A stretch of DNA of 64,000 nucleotides, from positions 355,226 through 419,225 of the forward strand of contig JAEQBH010003949.1 of the NCBI GenBank assembly GCA_016808115.1, written 5' to 3'. This stretch comes from Tetrastigma voinierianum (lineage: Eukaryota; Streptophyta; Magnoliopsida; Vitales; Vitaceae). Below the pieces are notes generated by a model. The model was not told where the DNA came from. It worked only from the letters and a program-made list of their open reading frames with translations, and ran no database searches. How positions within the stretch are numbered: position 1 is the first letter of the stretch; every line of letters begins with the position of its first letter. Below are positions 24,199-37,364 of the stretch, piece by piece. The translations under genes were made by a program, and so were the position numbers.

Positions 24199-24801
24199 TG
24201 GGCAGAAGCTTCGCTGGAGTCGTTGGAGTCGATGCATCGGGCACATGCAATGCGTAACCTGCATAGAAAGGGTGGTCCGACGAGGGGTGTGTCAGTCGCC
24301 TTTCCGATGCCTAAGTCAGTTTCTTTCTTATGACAGGGAAAGATTAACTGTCGATTATTTCGTGATTACGTACCTTTCTTCGGTGGAATTGCTTAGTATT
24401 TATCGTGGGTGATCACGATGACTTTCCTTGTCAGACGGTGATACGGCATTTTCCCAATTGGGTAGGGAATCTCCTCTTCCTTATCGCTAACTGAATACTA
24501 AAGGATAATTAGGGAGACATAATCGTGGGGGATCCTTCTTCCCTTAATGAGTAGATATCAGATCAAGGAGATGGAGTGCCTTCCTTTCTTCGTCTGGGCG
24601 GTGGGCGAAGATTATCAGTCACTGTCAGGTCACTGAACTTAGTTTGGCCAGACTTGCGCCTTTGGAGTAATCAGGACATCATCATAGGCGGGTCCCAAGG
24701 AAGCTCTCACGCCCAGCCTACGGGCCTTGACCCACTTTAAGCTTCTTGATGGTTGATTCCTGGGCTGCGTCTTGGGCCTATGCAAACTGATTTTCTAAGC
24801 A
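24199..24801 (-). repeat. 5' LTR of Tat-type element (right copy)
   Basis: Begins TGGGCAGAAGCTTC and ends ...TTTTCTAAGCA, giving TG...CA termini. Homologous over its length to 13973-14578 with many indels. Confidence 0.8.
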
Positions 24802-25656
24802 CTATCAACTACAAATTAAACAACTTTCATTTTTAGATTCTTAGCTTAGTTTTATATGTTTTTCTTTCCAAGCATTTTGTTACTTCAAAGCTTTCTTACT
24901 TGACATTTGATTTTAGTCTAATTCTATAATGAAATGCGCTATTTTCCAACAGTGCATTATTTCTCTTATCTTTCAATTCAATCTATGTAATCTAATTTTA
25001 AATGTATTTTTCCACTTAGATTCTAGAGAACTGTCAATGGGAACTATGGAATTTTTTGCTTTGATTAGAAGTTAGATTTCGGAAAAGTTTTAGTTCATAA
25101 ATACTATAATTTCCTAGCACGCCCGTACATTCACCAATTCCCCTGCTTTTTGTATGTTCTAGTGAATTCCACTATAAAATCCACCAAACAGTAATTGATA
25201 GCTGATCATTATCTTTTAGCTAACAAATATAACTTTTATGTTTCAATTTACAATTATTTAAAAAGACCGATAGATCTCATTTGGAGGATGATTTATGACT
25301 TTTCTTTTATCAAAAATGTTTTGGGAGGAAAACATCTTTGACTGACTCACAAACTCTTAAAATAATCATATTTATAAGTCTAGTGACATGTCTCATCAAG
25401 TTATAAATGTGTTATGGTGATTTTGAATCTCGCCTGAAATATACAAAATCTGGCGTCTTGGAGCATGCCATGAAATTAAAGTGTTTCCAAGCTTGAAATA
25501 GCTCATATCAAACTTAATCATACTATATGAAACCACTGATTCCCTTGACAATTCCACTAGAATCCAAGGTAAGCATTGAATGGAAATAATGCAGTAATTA
25601 AATGCTGAAGAAAAATGTTGGAATTTCACTAGAAATAGATAAATAACCACGGTGTA
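24802..25656. other. AT-rich noncoding stretch
   Basis: Nothing recognised. Confidence 0.5.
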
Positions 25657-26255
25657 GGGTCCCCACCCTTCATCTCTCCGAGTGGGTCCACTCATAGATG
25701 CTGATACGGCCGAGTCCCAAGTTGCCCTTCTCTTCCGCCTCCATGAGAGCTCGAGCCCACGACCCAAGGGACTCTTATAGAGTGGGAGTACTCTCACCTG
25801 GCCAGTCCCCCTGATAAAAACCGGCACATTGTGGAGACCCTGAGCTTCCTCTTAGGGTCCCACTCATAGATCTTGTTTCGTAGGCTCGGAGTTGGTAGTG
25901 AGAGTCTTACCGTGCTATAAGTCCTTTCTTGTCTTCATTACCAGCGAAAGAAAAGGCGATTAAATGCTGCTGCTCTATTTAATAGTGAGACCACAATAAA
26001 GCGCCTTTATTGTAGGTCCCCACCCTTCATGTCTTTAGGTAGGTCCCGCTCATGAAGTCGCGATACGGCGGTGCTTGTCGCACTAACCTTTTTCATGAGG
26101 CACCGAGCCACGACCAGCGGGGACTCTTGTAAGTGGGAGCACTCACTGCTAAGCTGGCTAGTAGTAGCTCGGTTGGTAGTGAAGTGCTCCCCGCCCATAA
26201 GTCCCTTTGAGTCGTGAGTTCAGCACGGAAGAAGCGAAAAGGCGGTGAGACAAAC
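25657..26255. repeat. ~0.35 kb direct duplication, GC-rich
   Basis: Two diverged copies in the same direction start with GTAGGGTCCCCACCCTTCAT (about 25656) and GTAGGTCCCCACCCTTCAT (about 26013). Both continue with CGATACGGC or TGATACGGC, GGGACTCTT, GTGGGAG, GCTCGG..TTGGTAGTGA, ATAAGTCC and a GAAAAGGCG ending. No coding is recognised. The block contrasts sharply in GC with its surroundings and may be an unclassified TE. Confidence 0.75.
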
Positions 26256-27590
26256 AACGTGTGATGAGACTTTACTGAGAAGAAGATGAAGAGGTGGGAG
26301 ACCACGCAACGTCTTTGAATTAACGGACCCAACTAAAAACTTGGAAATAAAAGTCTTTGGAATTTCTAAAATAAACATTGGATTTCATTGTGAAAATAAC
26401 ACTGTGTTGAAATTTTGATATAAACTTTGATAAATCTAGGAAATAGAATGCTGAAATTGCTAAAATCTTATTAAAAAGCTAGGATTTACTGAAATATATT
26501 GATATTGAGTCAATTAGTTGTTGTTTAATGATTGATTGGTTATTGACTGATTTTCTTCTTTTGCTCTTTTTATAGATGTAGACAACTCACAAGTCCTATT
26601 TCTCCTTCTACCTTTCTAAAGTAATTGTCCATGTCTTCCATTAAGGAATCTTGTTCCTCAGAACTCTTTACGTCTCCGTTATGGAGGTTTGTTGCTCGGG
26701 AATTCTTTCATGTCTCCGTTATGAGACTTGTTCATGATAATATTTCATATCAGCACATAACTCCTTCTATATCTGATAAAGCTTAGTTTGACTTCCAAAA
26801 ATTTTAAAATTTTCATAAATGCCCCTAGACTTCTCTATGGGCGTGCAAATATTGAATCACGAGCCTTTCTATACGGACTATTATTCATGAGCTTCAGGCA
26901 GGCTGGCCTCTTGGATCGGGCAATTTCAATTTGGATGCAACAATTGTTCCATACATTGTGTATGAGCCATATTGTATGTATTTAAAAACTAAAATATTCT
27001 TACGGGCTTAATTTCAACCATGAGACCCAAAATTCCGGCTTTCAACTCCACGATTGTGGAGTTCGATTGCAGAACAAGCCAAGTTGAATCAAATAAGGAA
27101 GCAACTATTTGTTCCCAAGAAAAAATTCCGCAATCATCAAGTTTAAATCTCCAACTTTTGTTTTTCCTCCACCAAAGGATATTGTCCCTCCAAAGAATAA
27201 CCATCGGACTTCTTCTCCAAATGATTTTAGAAGTAATATATAATATTTTTCTAAAATTAAATAATTTGAAAACTTTAATTTTCTTTGAGAAAAGTATGTA
27301 TCACATTACCAATTTGGAAATAAAGATAAAAAAAATGTAGGAAGAATGAAAAATACATGGTTCATAAGTAAAAAATAAAAATTGACTTTCAAGTAGTGGT
27401 ACTACCCTAATTGTAGGTATTACTTTATATAATTGGTTATGGTGACACCTACTGTCAGTTAAAGTAGTACCTTTACCTAAAAACCAATTATTTTTATTGA
27501 CATGTTATGAGTAATGTATTTCTCATTTTTCATACCTTCTTCCCTTTTATTTTCAAATAGGTAGTTTGATACATGCTTTTCTTTTATAAT
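26256..27590. other. AT-rich noncoding stretch
   Basis: Holds one short imperfect duplication of about 39 bases (26651-26728, sharing CGTCTCCGTTATG / TGTCTCCGTTATG). Otherwise nothing recognised. Confidence 0.5.
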
Positions 27591-27599
27591 ATTCCAAGG

Positions 27600-27985
27600 T
27601 TGTATGGAGAAACATGTAAACTAATTAAGCTACTTGTGAGCTATTCGAACTTGATTCTTGAATTTTCGAATTCGACTGAATTTAATCAGTCGTCAGTACC
27701 TTTATTAAATTCGGGTTCGAGTATCACATGAATACTCGACTCAAACTGCTCGAATGCTTAATTGAATTGATTTTGAGTCTAGTTTGAATATAATTACTTA
27801 TTAATTTTTTAAATGATTAGAGTTTTATGGAATCGAATTCGAATAGCTCAACTATTTTCGAATCGATCGAGTTTCGAAGATATGAAAAAAAGCTCGATTA
27901 AGTCGAGGTTTCAAGTATTTTAATCAAATTAGGTCGATCTTGAGTATTTTAATCGAGTCAACCACCCCTTACCCATTAAAGTAAT
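27600..27985. repeat. Possible hAT-like MITE, TCGA-rich
   Basis: Dense in TCGAAT, CTCGA and TCGAG words. Ends at the right with GTCAACCACCCCTTACCC, reminiscent of TAGGGGTG-type ends of common plant hAT-derived short elements with CTCGAGCTCG-rich interiors. The left terminus is not clear, so the call is tentative. Confidence 0.3.
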
Positions 27986-29178
27986 CACGTGAATCAACAA
28001 CCTGGCCCATTTCAGCATCCGATACCCATTCTTCATTTGGTTGTCTCATGTTTCATGCCTCTTGGCTACTGTGTCGTGCTTTTCTGGCTTCGATATGGGC
28101 TTTGAAACATCTTTTATTTTTTATTAGAATATAATATAATATGTTCTTGGCAATTTAATTTTGGTGGTTTCTCATTGTGTCGATGTCGCATCATGCCTCC
28201 AAAGTAGATAAGGCCTTGTATAAAAAATAAAATAAAAAAACATGAAAGTCTGCCCCAACAGACGTCTTAAGACTTAGAATTTTGCTCCATAAAATGACAT
28301 AACCAAGTTGTGGTGCTGCTCCAAAATCTTAATGATAATCTTTTAAAAGATTGGTTTAATAGATAAGATAATTTTTTAAGCTTAAGTATCACTTCATAAT
28401 TTGATATGGAAACGATATAGGATCATATCATTACACATAATTTGATATGGAAACGATATAGGATCATATCATTACACATCCTTAGAGAAATCGAACTTTT
28501 ATGGACTCCATTTCAAACCCTCTCTCAAACACCATATAACCATTTCCCACTACTACCTTAATGAAGTTCAAGTAGCAATAGACTAGGTGCAAAACTTTAA
28601 GCCATAACAGAAGCAGAAAATGAAATCTATCTCATTCCATCATCTTAGATATTCTGCGAAAACTTTTCTTATTCTCGGAGTTTTGGGCATGTTTGATTAT
28701 CATTTTTTTAAATTATTCTTGAAAACATTTTATTAAAACAATAAAAACATTATTTTGGTGTTATTTGAAACGGTTCTTGCTCTTTTCATCAAGTATTTTC
28801 TATGTTTTTCAAAAAAAAAAAAACTAAAACCAAACAAGTTTCCTCTATTTCCTTATTCTCCTTATTTCGATTTTCAAAGCGAGTAACCAAACATACCTAA
28901 ATTTCTCCTTTCCCCTTCTAATTCCTCTATTATTACACTTACATTTATTTACCATTACTACCGTTCTAAGCCCTCTTATTTGGTTAGTAATTGGGACCAC
29001 TGAAACAACCACCCATTATTTAGCTCATTGGCTACCATAGATAAAATTGGAAAGACATAAAAGGAAGAATATTTTTAACGTACAGACAGTTCTAATAAAT
29101 GGAAAATCAGTTAAGGAGATTCAAAAGTCGTACGTACATGTGCTGCGGTCACCAGATTCAAAAGGTAATTTATTTGAG
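27986..29178. other. AT-rich noncoding stretch
   Basis: Nothing recognised apart from the perfect 41-bp duplication at 28395-28476. Confidence 0.5.
28395..28476. repeat. Perfect 41-bp tandem duplication
   Basis: Two identical adjacent 41-base units start with CATAATTTGATATGG (28395 and 28436). Perfect identity suggests a recent slip or a collapsed/duplicated read artefact. Confidence 0.95.
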
Positions 29179-29820
29179 TTTTGTAGAAATAAATTGTTTG
29201 GGAAAAAAAAAAATTAAAATGATCCTTGTGCCGATAAAATTTTCCAAACTAGATCATATCTTAGGCGTTGGAAAGCAGGTTATTGAGCTCTGTGATGGCA
29301 GCACCAGCGGTTTGCATTTGGATTTGCGCTAATTCTTGGTCGTTGAGCGGCGGCTTTTGGATGTCTGGTGTCGTCGTTCTAGCAGAACATTGAATTAATT
29401 CCGTGCCATCGTTACGGTGACGGCAGATTGGACTAATTCAAGCGGTGTTCGAGGCGAGCGACGGTGGAATATTGTATCTTTTTTGTCGGGCTAGGGCATT
29501 TCCCCCGAGTTTTGTACGAATATCATTGTTGGGAAAAAAAGATTAAAATGAGTCTTGCATCGAAAGTTACCGACTAGATCATAATGCCGGCGTTAGGGCG
29601 GCGGTTATTAGTCTGTGGCCCGGCAACACCCAGCGTGACATTTGAATTTGCACTAATTGCCGTCGTTGAGAACGGCGGCTTTTGGATTAATGCAATTGCC
29701 ATCGTTCACAACACCACGGCGGTGGTCATTCGATGTCGTCGTTCTGACGACGACGAATTGAACTAGTCAAAAGCGATTTCGAGCGGCGACAATTAGTAAT
29801 ATATCTGTCCGGTTCGACAT
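29179..29820. repeat. ~0.33 kb direct duplication
   Basis: Two diverged copies share GAGTTTTGTA, GGGAAAAAAA, ATTAAAATGA, ACTAGATCATA, GGCGTT, CATTTG.ATTTGC.CTAATT, CGGCGGCTTTTGGAT, GTCGTCGTTCT and an AGCG-rich end (starts about 29179 and 29511). The block lies directly upstream of a CT-rich leader-like sequence. Confidence 0.8.
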
Positions 29821-30000
29821 TTTCCCATTCTCCCTTCCTCTTGCCTTCTCCCACTCCTCTGCCGCTCCGACGATCCTGCAGCTGCTCTGTCCCCGGCACT
29901 TATTCTCTTCTCCCCCTCTGCTCCTCCGATTGCTTAGATCCCCTCCCAAACGGTGGTCGCCCTGCTCCTCCTTCTCGTCCCCCGACTCAGGTAACGGTTT
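29821..30000 (+). promoter_or_regulatory. CT-rich leader-like segment with possible splice donor
   Basis: Strongly pyrimidine-rich (CTTCTCC, CTCCTCC runs) and ends CTCAGGTAACGG, which fits a plant exon/intron donor. This looks like the 5' UTR of a gene or of a pseudogene whose body I cannot recognise downstream. Low certainty. Confidence 0.3.
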
Positions 30001-33000
30001 TCCCCTGCTCAGTTATTATTTTTGGTAAATGGGTGTTTCCCAACTGAAAAGAGTACTTAATGTTGAAAGTCATTCAGTATTTCAGGTGATCTTTGTTTCA
30101 TATTATAATAATTTGCTAATAAAATTATTGTTTGTGATATGGGGCTGATATGTGGACAATAAATTCTCCTAGAATAGTGGCTAGACTGATTAGATATTTC
30201 CTGAAAATAGTTTCACACACATGTGTATGCATAAGGATGTATGTATCCTATTGTAATCTTGATATTAGAATGCATGAAATTTGTAACTTCTTCACATAGT
30301 ATCCGGAGTGCCCAGAGTTCTGCTCTGTTCTTCACATATGCCCCATTGTATAGCTTTTCTTCTCCTTCATTTGTACTAACTCTATGGTGTTAATCTCCAA
30401 ACATCCTTCTATAGACCTTGTTGTTTGTTGTTGTTGTTGTTGATCACCTTGTTCATAATTATGGCCAAGTCATCTTCCTAAACCGCAGTCACAGTCTTAA
30501 CAACTACCCAACCTATAAATACCATCCTAATTCAAGATACAGAAAACTCAATATACAATTTTCTCGAATGGTCTAATTTGGCAAGTCAGTATCAAAAGCA
30601 AGAGGAAGATGGGCTGTTTGTTGGGAAAGTTTCCATTCATAAGGATGATGGTCCTAGCTTAAGGCATGAGGCTAGAAATTCTGTAATATAACCATGCCTT
30701 GGCTGCCCCATTCTTTTTTATAGGTATCCTTGGCTGCCCCATTCTATGCTACAGAAATCAGCAAACCACTTCTCTTCCTTTTAATGACTAAGGAAATATA
30801 GGATGCTGTGACTTGTTCATATTCTAAGGTGGAGACAAAAGCTCATGTTTATGACAGAATTAGATTTATTCTATTAAGTGAAGGTTGTTATCTGTGACGG
30901 AGTATTATATTGATTGGAAGGATGCCTGACAAGAATTGGACCCAGCTAATGTAATACAACTGCAGAAAGATGATTGAACAAAACGAAGTTTTTGCCTTCC
31001 TAGTTGATTTAAAACATCCTTCGCGCTGCCCGCTGTCCCACCGCCTGCCACCCCTGCCCACCCTCCCCCCTACTAGACACTTGTTGAGAGACATGGTTTC
31101 AAAGAGCACCTCTTTCCTTTTACTCCCTCATTGATTCCAGCATATGCCCTTTCATTATGAGGTTTGTGAAATAAGATAACATCATGAAACGGCTTTGTGA
31201 TTAATGGATGAATGATTTATGGTGCCCTTTTAATTCTCATTCATATTGATGTATGGGGAAATATAGAATTCCGAATATCTTTTTGTATCAGATGGTTTAT
31301 ATCATTTCTTTTTGTGATAGGTAATTTTGTCCCAATTACAGAACTTGAACTGAAACCTCCACAAATCACCACTTGTCCCAAGCCTCAAGGATATCATTTC
31401 TTTATTTATTTTTTGATCGATAAAGACAGTATATTGATAAAAAAGTGTACAGGAGTATACAAGAAAGGCCCTAGAGCCAAACGGAGAAGGCTAAGAAAGC
31501 AAACAAACCAGCCCAAAATCCAACCTAGACATAGCCATAGTATCTAAATAAAAAGTATCATGATAAAGAGATATCCGCATTTGAATACAACCAGCCTAAG
31601 TATGTGACTGAATTTATCTCATTTATTATTGATTAGATTGTACAGGTTGACATGAATTTATCCACCTGAAAAACAAAAAAATTGGTAGTATGTTTTTCAT
31701 GGCTACTCACTTAAATAGAAATTATCAAAATGGGATGCTGAATTTGTTAAAGATATTCCATAGAATTTTAAGGATACTCAATAAGTTCACACTAATAGTC
31801 TCTACCAAATCCTATCTCTGCCTCTCTCATTACATCTAAGTCATCACTGTACAGAAACCCCGATCATCTCTATCTCCTAGTCAGCTTGTCAAAACGAAAA
31901 AAAAGCCTAATCTCCATGTTCCAGAAACCAAACTCAGGCCTAATATTCCAGGTGGACTTGGCATCTAGAGGCTAAGATAAGCCACCTTAACTCAAAGGTC
32001 TACTTATGGAAGAAAAAGCTAAGCATGGTTATATCCATGCTCTCGAAGCATTGGAGACTGGAACTAGGAAAGTTGATTTCATGTGAATAGATTCAAGTGC
32101 CAATTTATTCCAATTACATTAGGCACACACAAGAGTAACATCCAAGTTTCGTCCAAATCATAAATGATCCTACTTTTAATTTTAGGTCCCTCAATTCTCC
32201 ACTACAAAATTTCTAAAAGTCTAAAAGAACCCTTAACAATTTAAATTGGAAGGAAAGATATGTTGGAAAATGAGATCCTTAAAAGAAAGAATAAGAAGCA
32301 GGAGATAGTAAATTTACCCAAAACTTAGGGGACACATCTAAAGAGTATTTTGTTTATAATATTAGAGTATGCTAAAGATAATTTGTTTAAGAAGCATTAA
32401 GAAATAGAAAAGAACTATGGTTGTTAATGTCTTGGTACAAAAATGATTTGTTCTTAAAATAATAGAGTTGTGCTTAAGTAATTGCAAAGCCTCCCAGCAG
32501 GGAAGTTTTAAGAAATATAAAATTTGGAGGAATTTTAATTATATATATTTATATTTTCATGATGAGAAATCAAATACGAAATTTTTTTTATATGTTTTAA
32601 CATTCTTAGTATTTTTTGGGTTTCAAGCCCAGGAGCTAGAGGCTAAGATTGTCCCTTATTTTAGTGGGTTAGATTCATCACCCTTTCCTTGAGGCCCAGG
32701 CTTATGCAAAAACCCGGTTATGCTGCCGATTTAAAAGTGCCAACAATTATAAGAATGACTAGGCCTTCCTCCTTGATGGTTTGCTGAATTTTGAATTTTT
32801 ATTAATTTATTACATGACCGGTTTGAAATGATATAAGCAACTTACTAAATTACTTATCGATTTTAAATAAATAATTTGAAACTTGCTTTCCAAGACATGA
32901 TTAATGACAATTAAAGAGTTCTGATAATGAAATAAAAGCTAGATGTGTGTGTGTGTGTTGTAAATCCTATAGTATCAAGATGAGTGACATTATAAAAATA

Positions 33001-33290
33001 AATAAATTTTGCTAAATAAGTTTCTAACCTTAGTTCCTTTAATTATTGTCTTTACTTTTCCATAGTGTGTTTTTTACTAATATGTATAGTGTATTTCGGT
33101 TATCCGGGATATATATATGGTGTTCATAGGGCTACATGACATTGATCCATTGGATCCATCTGTCTTGCTATTGCAAAATGAGACACGAGTCCCACTTTGT
33201 TGAGGGCAGTTAGGTTTGCATTTTATTATCATGATTAACATTCAGTTTAATCTCTGAATTTTATATATATAGTGAATTATTTGGTAAATT
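30001..33290. other. AT-rich, intron-like or intergenic stretch
   Basis: No coding family recognised. Minor items are a TTG run at 30420-30443 and a short GT run near 32947. Text at 31405-31545 (GATAAAGACAGTATATTGA, then GTGTACAGGAGTATACAAGA and GCCCAAAATCCAACC) resembles sequence often seen at plant LINE tails. I cannot confirm that. Confidence 0.4.
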
Positions 33291-33294
33291 ATGA

Positions 33295-34795
33295 ATTCTG
33301 AAGTTCTCGACCTCGTCGTGGATGAGAGCCTTCCTCGGCCTATGGAGGATGGATCCGCGTATTCGATCCGCATCGTGATAGCGCGAGTTCTACGGTATAT
33401 GCGATTGGCCACATCGACATAGATTGGCCTCTTGTGCCTGACTCCTGGTCGAGATGGGGCTAGAGACACGTCCATGTCCCGGTTGGTGAGATGGCGATCT
33501 GTTCTGAGATGTTGCTATCATCCTGGGCCTCGTGTCAGCCGGACCGCCGTGGCCAGGACATGTATCTGGGTTACTTGTTATGCGGTGGTGTTGAGTCACC
33601 CCACCGCTGATGCTCTCGGAGGGTTGACCATCTCCATCGGTGGTTATGTCGGTTATCGACACGGGACGATCTTTGATGAGGTCGGCGTTGGGCGTGCGCG
33701 TGGTTTGTTAATGGCGTTGATAGGATCCTTCTTCCGGACAAGAAGGGGTCCATCTTCCTGTGCTTTCTCCTGCTACTCAGTGATTTGTGAGATATCGACC
33801 TATAGGCGGGGTGGTCGCGATTGCTTGCAAACACATATCAGGAGTTATGTCGTGCCCGGCTTGGACCGTAGATGCGGTATTAGTGGTTGTTACACTCATC
33901 CGGTATGTATGTATTTTTATTGTAAGTTCATAAAATTTCATCAGTTGATCGCTTCATTTATGTTTAATTTGTATGTTATGGTCTTGGGAGGCTTCACGCG
34001 ATGGTAGGCAGGTTTGGGAGATCTGCCATATCGGCACCACCATTTGCGCATGCACCCATGATGACGATGTAGATGGTGTATTGGCGAGGTATGGTGATGG
34101 ATTACGGTGAGCACAGCGTTGGCCGACGGTGAGTATAGTGAGCCAGCTCTTGAGTTCAGGGTGTAGGTGGGAGAGTACCTTTGACACGGGTGCTTAACCC
34201 ATCCGGTCATCCTCATCACTATCTAGAGATCGGCTAGACATACCAGACTTCGGACCGAATAATTATATGTAAAAGTATATGGTTGTAATTTATGTAGTAA
34301 GTATATGGTTCATATAATTTGATCTTGTTGACATAAAGTATTTGGCGTTAATGGTTAATGTGTAGGTCTTATGGCAGTCGTACGTCGGAGAGGTGGTTGA
34401 CCCGGCTCCACAGATATATGTAGGCGTCGAGATCACGGCGCCGCGATGTCACCACTCATATGTTTGATCTTTGTTGAGTGGCATGTCGTCCTGCGGGCGC
34501 ATGTGCGTCGGTTTGAAGTGCGTCGGAGATACCTCGAGCACTCCCTCGACCATCAGCTACATAGAGTCGATGCACGCAGGCGACACTAGCGCGATTGGGC
34601 GACATATCATGCTCCGTACATAGCACTATGGGAGACACGATCGGCGAGGGTCATACATTCACCCCCTTTGGTGGGTATGATGGACTTCCAGGATCCATAC
34701 ATGCAGTGGTATCGTCGTATTACACGGCGTTTTATGACACCGGTTATAGAGAGATGATGAGGTTTCATACGGCCGGTAATCAAATCGTATGAAAT
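33295..34795 (+). pseudogene. Plant mobile domain (PMD, MAIN-like) pseudogene
   Basis: Plus-strand relic of the aminotransferase-like plant mobile domain, found in MAIN-like genes and in some MULE or gypsy elements. Recoverable blocks across shifted frames are: VGEMAI then an ILGL-like turn (33480-33545); a PDKKGS then LLLLSDL block (33735-33790); IFVEWHVVLRAHVRRFEVRR (about 34465-34525); DWATYHAPYIALWETRS (about 34590-34640); and YMQWYRRITRRFM (about 34700-34740). GTATGT near 33904 and GTGTAG near 34363 look like intron ends, so this is probably not a processed copy. At least five frame breaks. The biochemical role of PMD is poorly known; MAIN-like proteins affect genome stability and silencing. 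Confidence 0.7.
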
Positions 34796-35510
34796 GCGTC
34801 GGTTTGCGTTTTTATATAATATTTTACCTAATTTTAATCATTATAGTTTGTAATTATAATTATTTATTCTCTTCCACCTTGAATCTTCGCCATGGTTGAC
34901 TATGGTCGATGGGTCGTTTGCTCTGTGGTGCATGTGCGCCTGCCATGACCTTGTCAGTGATAATGATTGGAGAAGGACATCGCATCGCGGGGTTCGCTCA
35001 GGAGGCATCCACATCACATACACCATCTAGTCGACCTCCAGTGTCATCGACTCGTCCGCGGATCTGCGGCCCATTAGGCGAGAGGAGAGGGAGGTAGAGG
35101 GGTGTTGGCCAGAGACCCGTCTTGGAGATGGTGGGCGGTCATGGTACTTAGACATAGGCGGTGCATGCACTTGATCTGCGAGTTTGACTACTTTGTTACC
35201 CTCCCGTACTTACCCGTCGCCTTCCTGGTCCTTACCTCCACACATTGACCGTCACCTGCCACACCATTTCGTATCCGCGATGACCCATCACCTTCCATAC
35301 CCCCATACATTGACACATCACCATCCATCCCCCACGGCGGCACCATACCGGACCCTTTACAGTGGGTTGGAACTTCCAGTGGCGCCCTCCCGGACTCGGC
35401 GTGTGCATCGACCGCCAGTCCACCAGCTGACTCGCTCCATCGGCTCCTCGGTTCCGCCCGGCTCCCTCGGTAGCCTCACACGGCCACGGATCTGTTGCCC
35501 TTAATTTATT
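34796..35510 (+). pseudogene. PMD-gene proline/serine-rich tail (copy 1)
   Basis: GC-rich continuation after the PMD. It holds an open frame at 35184-35504 rich in P, S, H and T with HHP, PHT and PSPS-type low complexity. Tails of this type often follow the PMD in MAIN-like genes. It is duplicated at 37365-38070, and both copies end in a similar GGCGCCTTCTTG(TG)GGACTCATTGATA-like segment. Confidence 0.5.
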
Positions 35511-37364
35511 TGGCTAGGCGCCGTTCACAAAGAGAGTATTAAGGCGCCTTCTTGTGGGACTCATTGATACATGATTTTATTTATATATGTGATTTTTTTT
35601 ATACATGTGCATCTTGGATTTTTCTGTGTCATCGATTAAGGTTTTATGGTATTCAGCATCAGAGGGTTTTAGGGTCTAATGTATAAATTGTAGGTCTAAT
35701 AATTGTATTGCTATTTAACAATGCATGCAATTAGAAGTAAGAAAATAATAATAAGCTTAGTCATAATAAAGTAATAAAAATTAGTCATAATAATAAAGCT
35801 TAGTCATAACAATTTGTTATCTTGGATTGTACAAATTAATAAAATCTTGTTCCCCGATGTAATTAATAAAATATGCTTTATTAATCTGATTTAATATTTA
35901 TAATTGTTTTATGTGTTAAGAAAGTTTTTGTTTAACATTGTATCAGATATTGGTAGGAGATCTTGGGTTTGAACAATCTCTCTGAATTTTGCAAACATAA
36001 ATACACACAAGTCTACCACATTGCAAGATGTTATTCTCCTGCTATTGCTAGATCACCCATCCCTTCATTCCCTTTCACCCGGCCATCTGTAGCGTCAAAT
36101 TGAAGAAATTCAGGAGAGGGTTATTACAATGAGAATTAGATATGAATTCCTTGTCTTCACAAACACTTGGATAAAATTTAATCTGCTATCTGAATTCCCA
36201 AACAATTAATACATTCCCTTTTAATCATAAATTATATTTATGTACATTTTTTACGTAATACATTTTTCCATAAAATGCATGGTATAGTCATAGACTATGC
36301 AACCTAGGAGAGACGTTGCCGCCTCTACCATAATTAATTTGTTCACAATCTGCTGTAAATTTGACTTCAAATATTGCTATTCAACAATGTGTACATAAGG
36401 AAAAGGGAAATAGGAAAGATTCAGATTTTATTGTCAGATGTCACAATCACAAGTGGGCTGTTTCTCAATCACCCAAATCCCACGGAAAGCCATGTGATTT
36501 GGTTTACATCCTTACTATTCATACTACTATTACCAGCACCAACACCAGCTCTCATTAGGCGAAAAAACAGCATTGCAGCATTGCACTCAACACTTCACTC
36601 GAGCATTGCAGGCTGAACATCCATCCTGTTCGCCTCATCCCCGGCTCCATCCTTTCTATCAAAAAACTCTATCAGTAAAAGACCCCACCCAGCTCATTTC
36701 TGAATATTGAATTCTTTCTACCATTTTGTTTCAGTCTTATTAGTATTTTTTATTACCATGGATGTTTGGGTCAATGTTTACACACTAATGGGTAAATGAC
36801 TAATTACATGAGACTCTAAACTTAATGACTTGATAAATCCTACAACCAGGATCAATCATATGTAAACATTTTTGATGTCGTAAATGTTCAAAGCGAGCGA
36901 TTCAAGCTATTTGTATATTTTTGCAGATTTTTTTAGAAACAAACAAACAAGCAGATTAAAGTGAGTTGAACTATATTTCCAATTACAATACCGCAGTATC
37001 TGGAAACATTTTCATAATACATTTACGCCATTTTATTAATTTTGCGAGCAAGCGAGGAACTTCAGTATGAGCCATGGCCGGTATGCATCGTCCATGTTCA
37101 GCTATTTTGATGTGGAAATGAAATTGCGAGGTTAGCAAGTGAACAATGGCGACAAGAATCTTGGCAGCAGTCCACATGATTTCTTGCAATGCCATAAATA
37201 AAAACCTTGCTAGCGAAAACATAAGTGCCATAGTCCCTCCCTTTGCATCTCTCCATACCTAAATTCTTTGTATTTATCTTGATTAAAGAAGATTACCTTG
37301 TACTAATGAATCAATTAGTGAGTTCATCAAAACTAAAATGATTACCTTGTACTCCGTCCGTGTG
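35511..37364. other. AT-rich stretch between the two PMD-tail copies
   Basis: Nothing recognised. A minus-strand open frame at 36983-37231 (82 residues, hydrophobic) has no family resemblance and is not called. Confidence 0.45.

Larger units (their letters stand above)
13973..24801 (-). mobile_element. Tat/Retand-type Ty3/gypsy LTR retrotransposon
   Basis: A near-complete ~10.8 kb element bounded by two related ~0.6 kb LTRs. On the minus strand the order is gag (about 23600-22580), protease, RT, RNase H and integrase (about 22540-18990). A ~4.4 kb tail follows, holding tandem repeats and an ORF in the opposite direction next to the 3' LTR. An antisense extra ORF and a repeat-rich 3' region are known for Tat-lineage elements such as Retand and Ogre. 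The LTRs differ by many substitutions and indels, and all ORFs are broken, so the insertion is old. I could not find a clean 5-bp target duplication. Confidence 0.85.

Noticed and set aside
35184..35504. Separate proline-rich secreted or cell-wall protein
   Set aside because: No signal peptide, continuous with the PMD relic, and duplicated as noncoding repeat at 37.4 kb.
36983..37231. Small hydrophobic minus-strand protein
   Set aside because: 82 residues, no family match, no splice or promoter support in AT-rich DNA.
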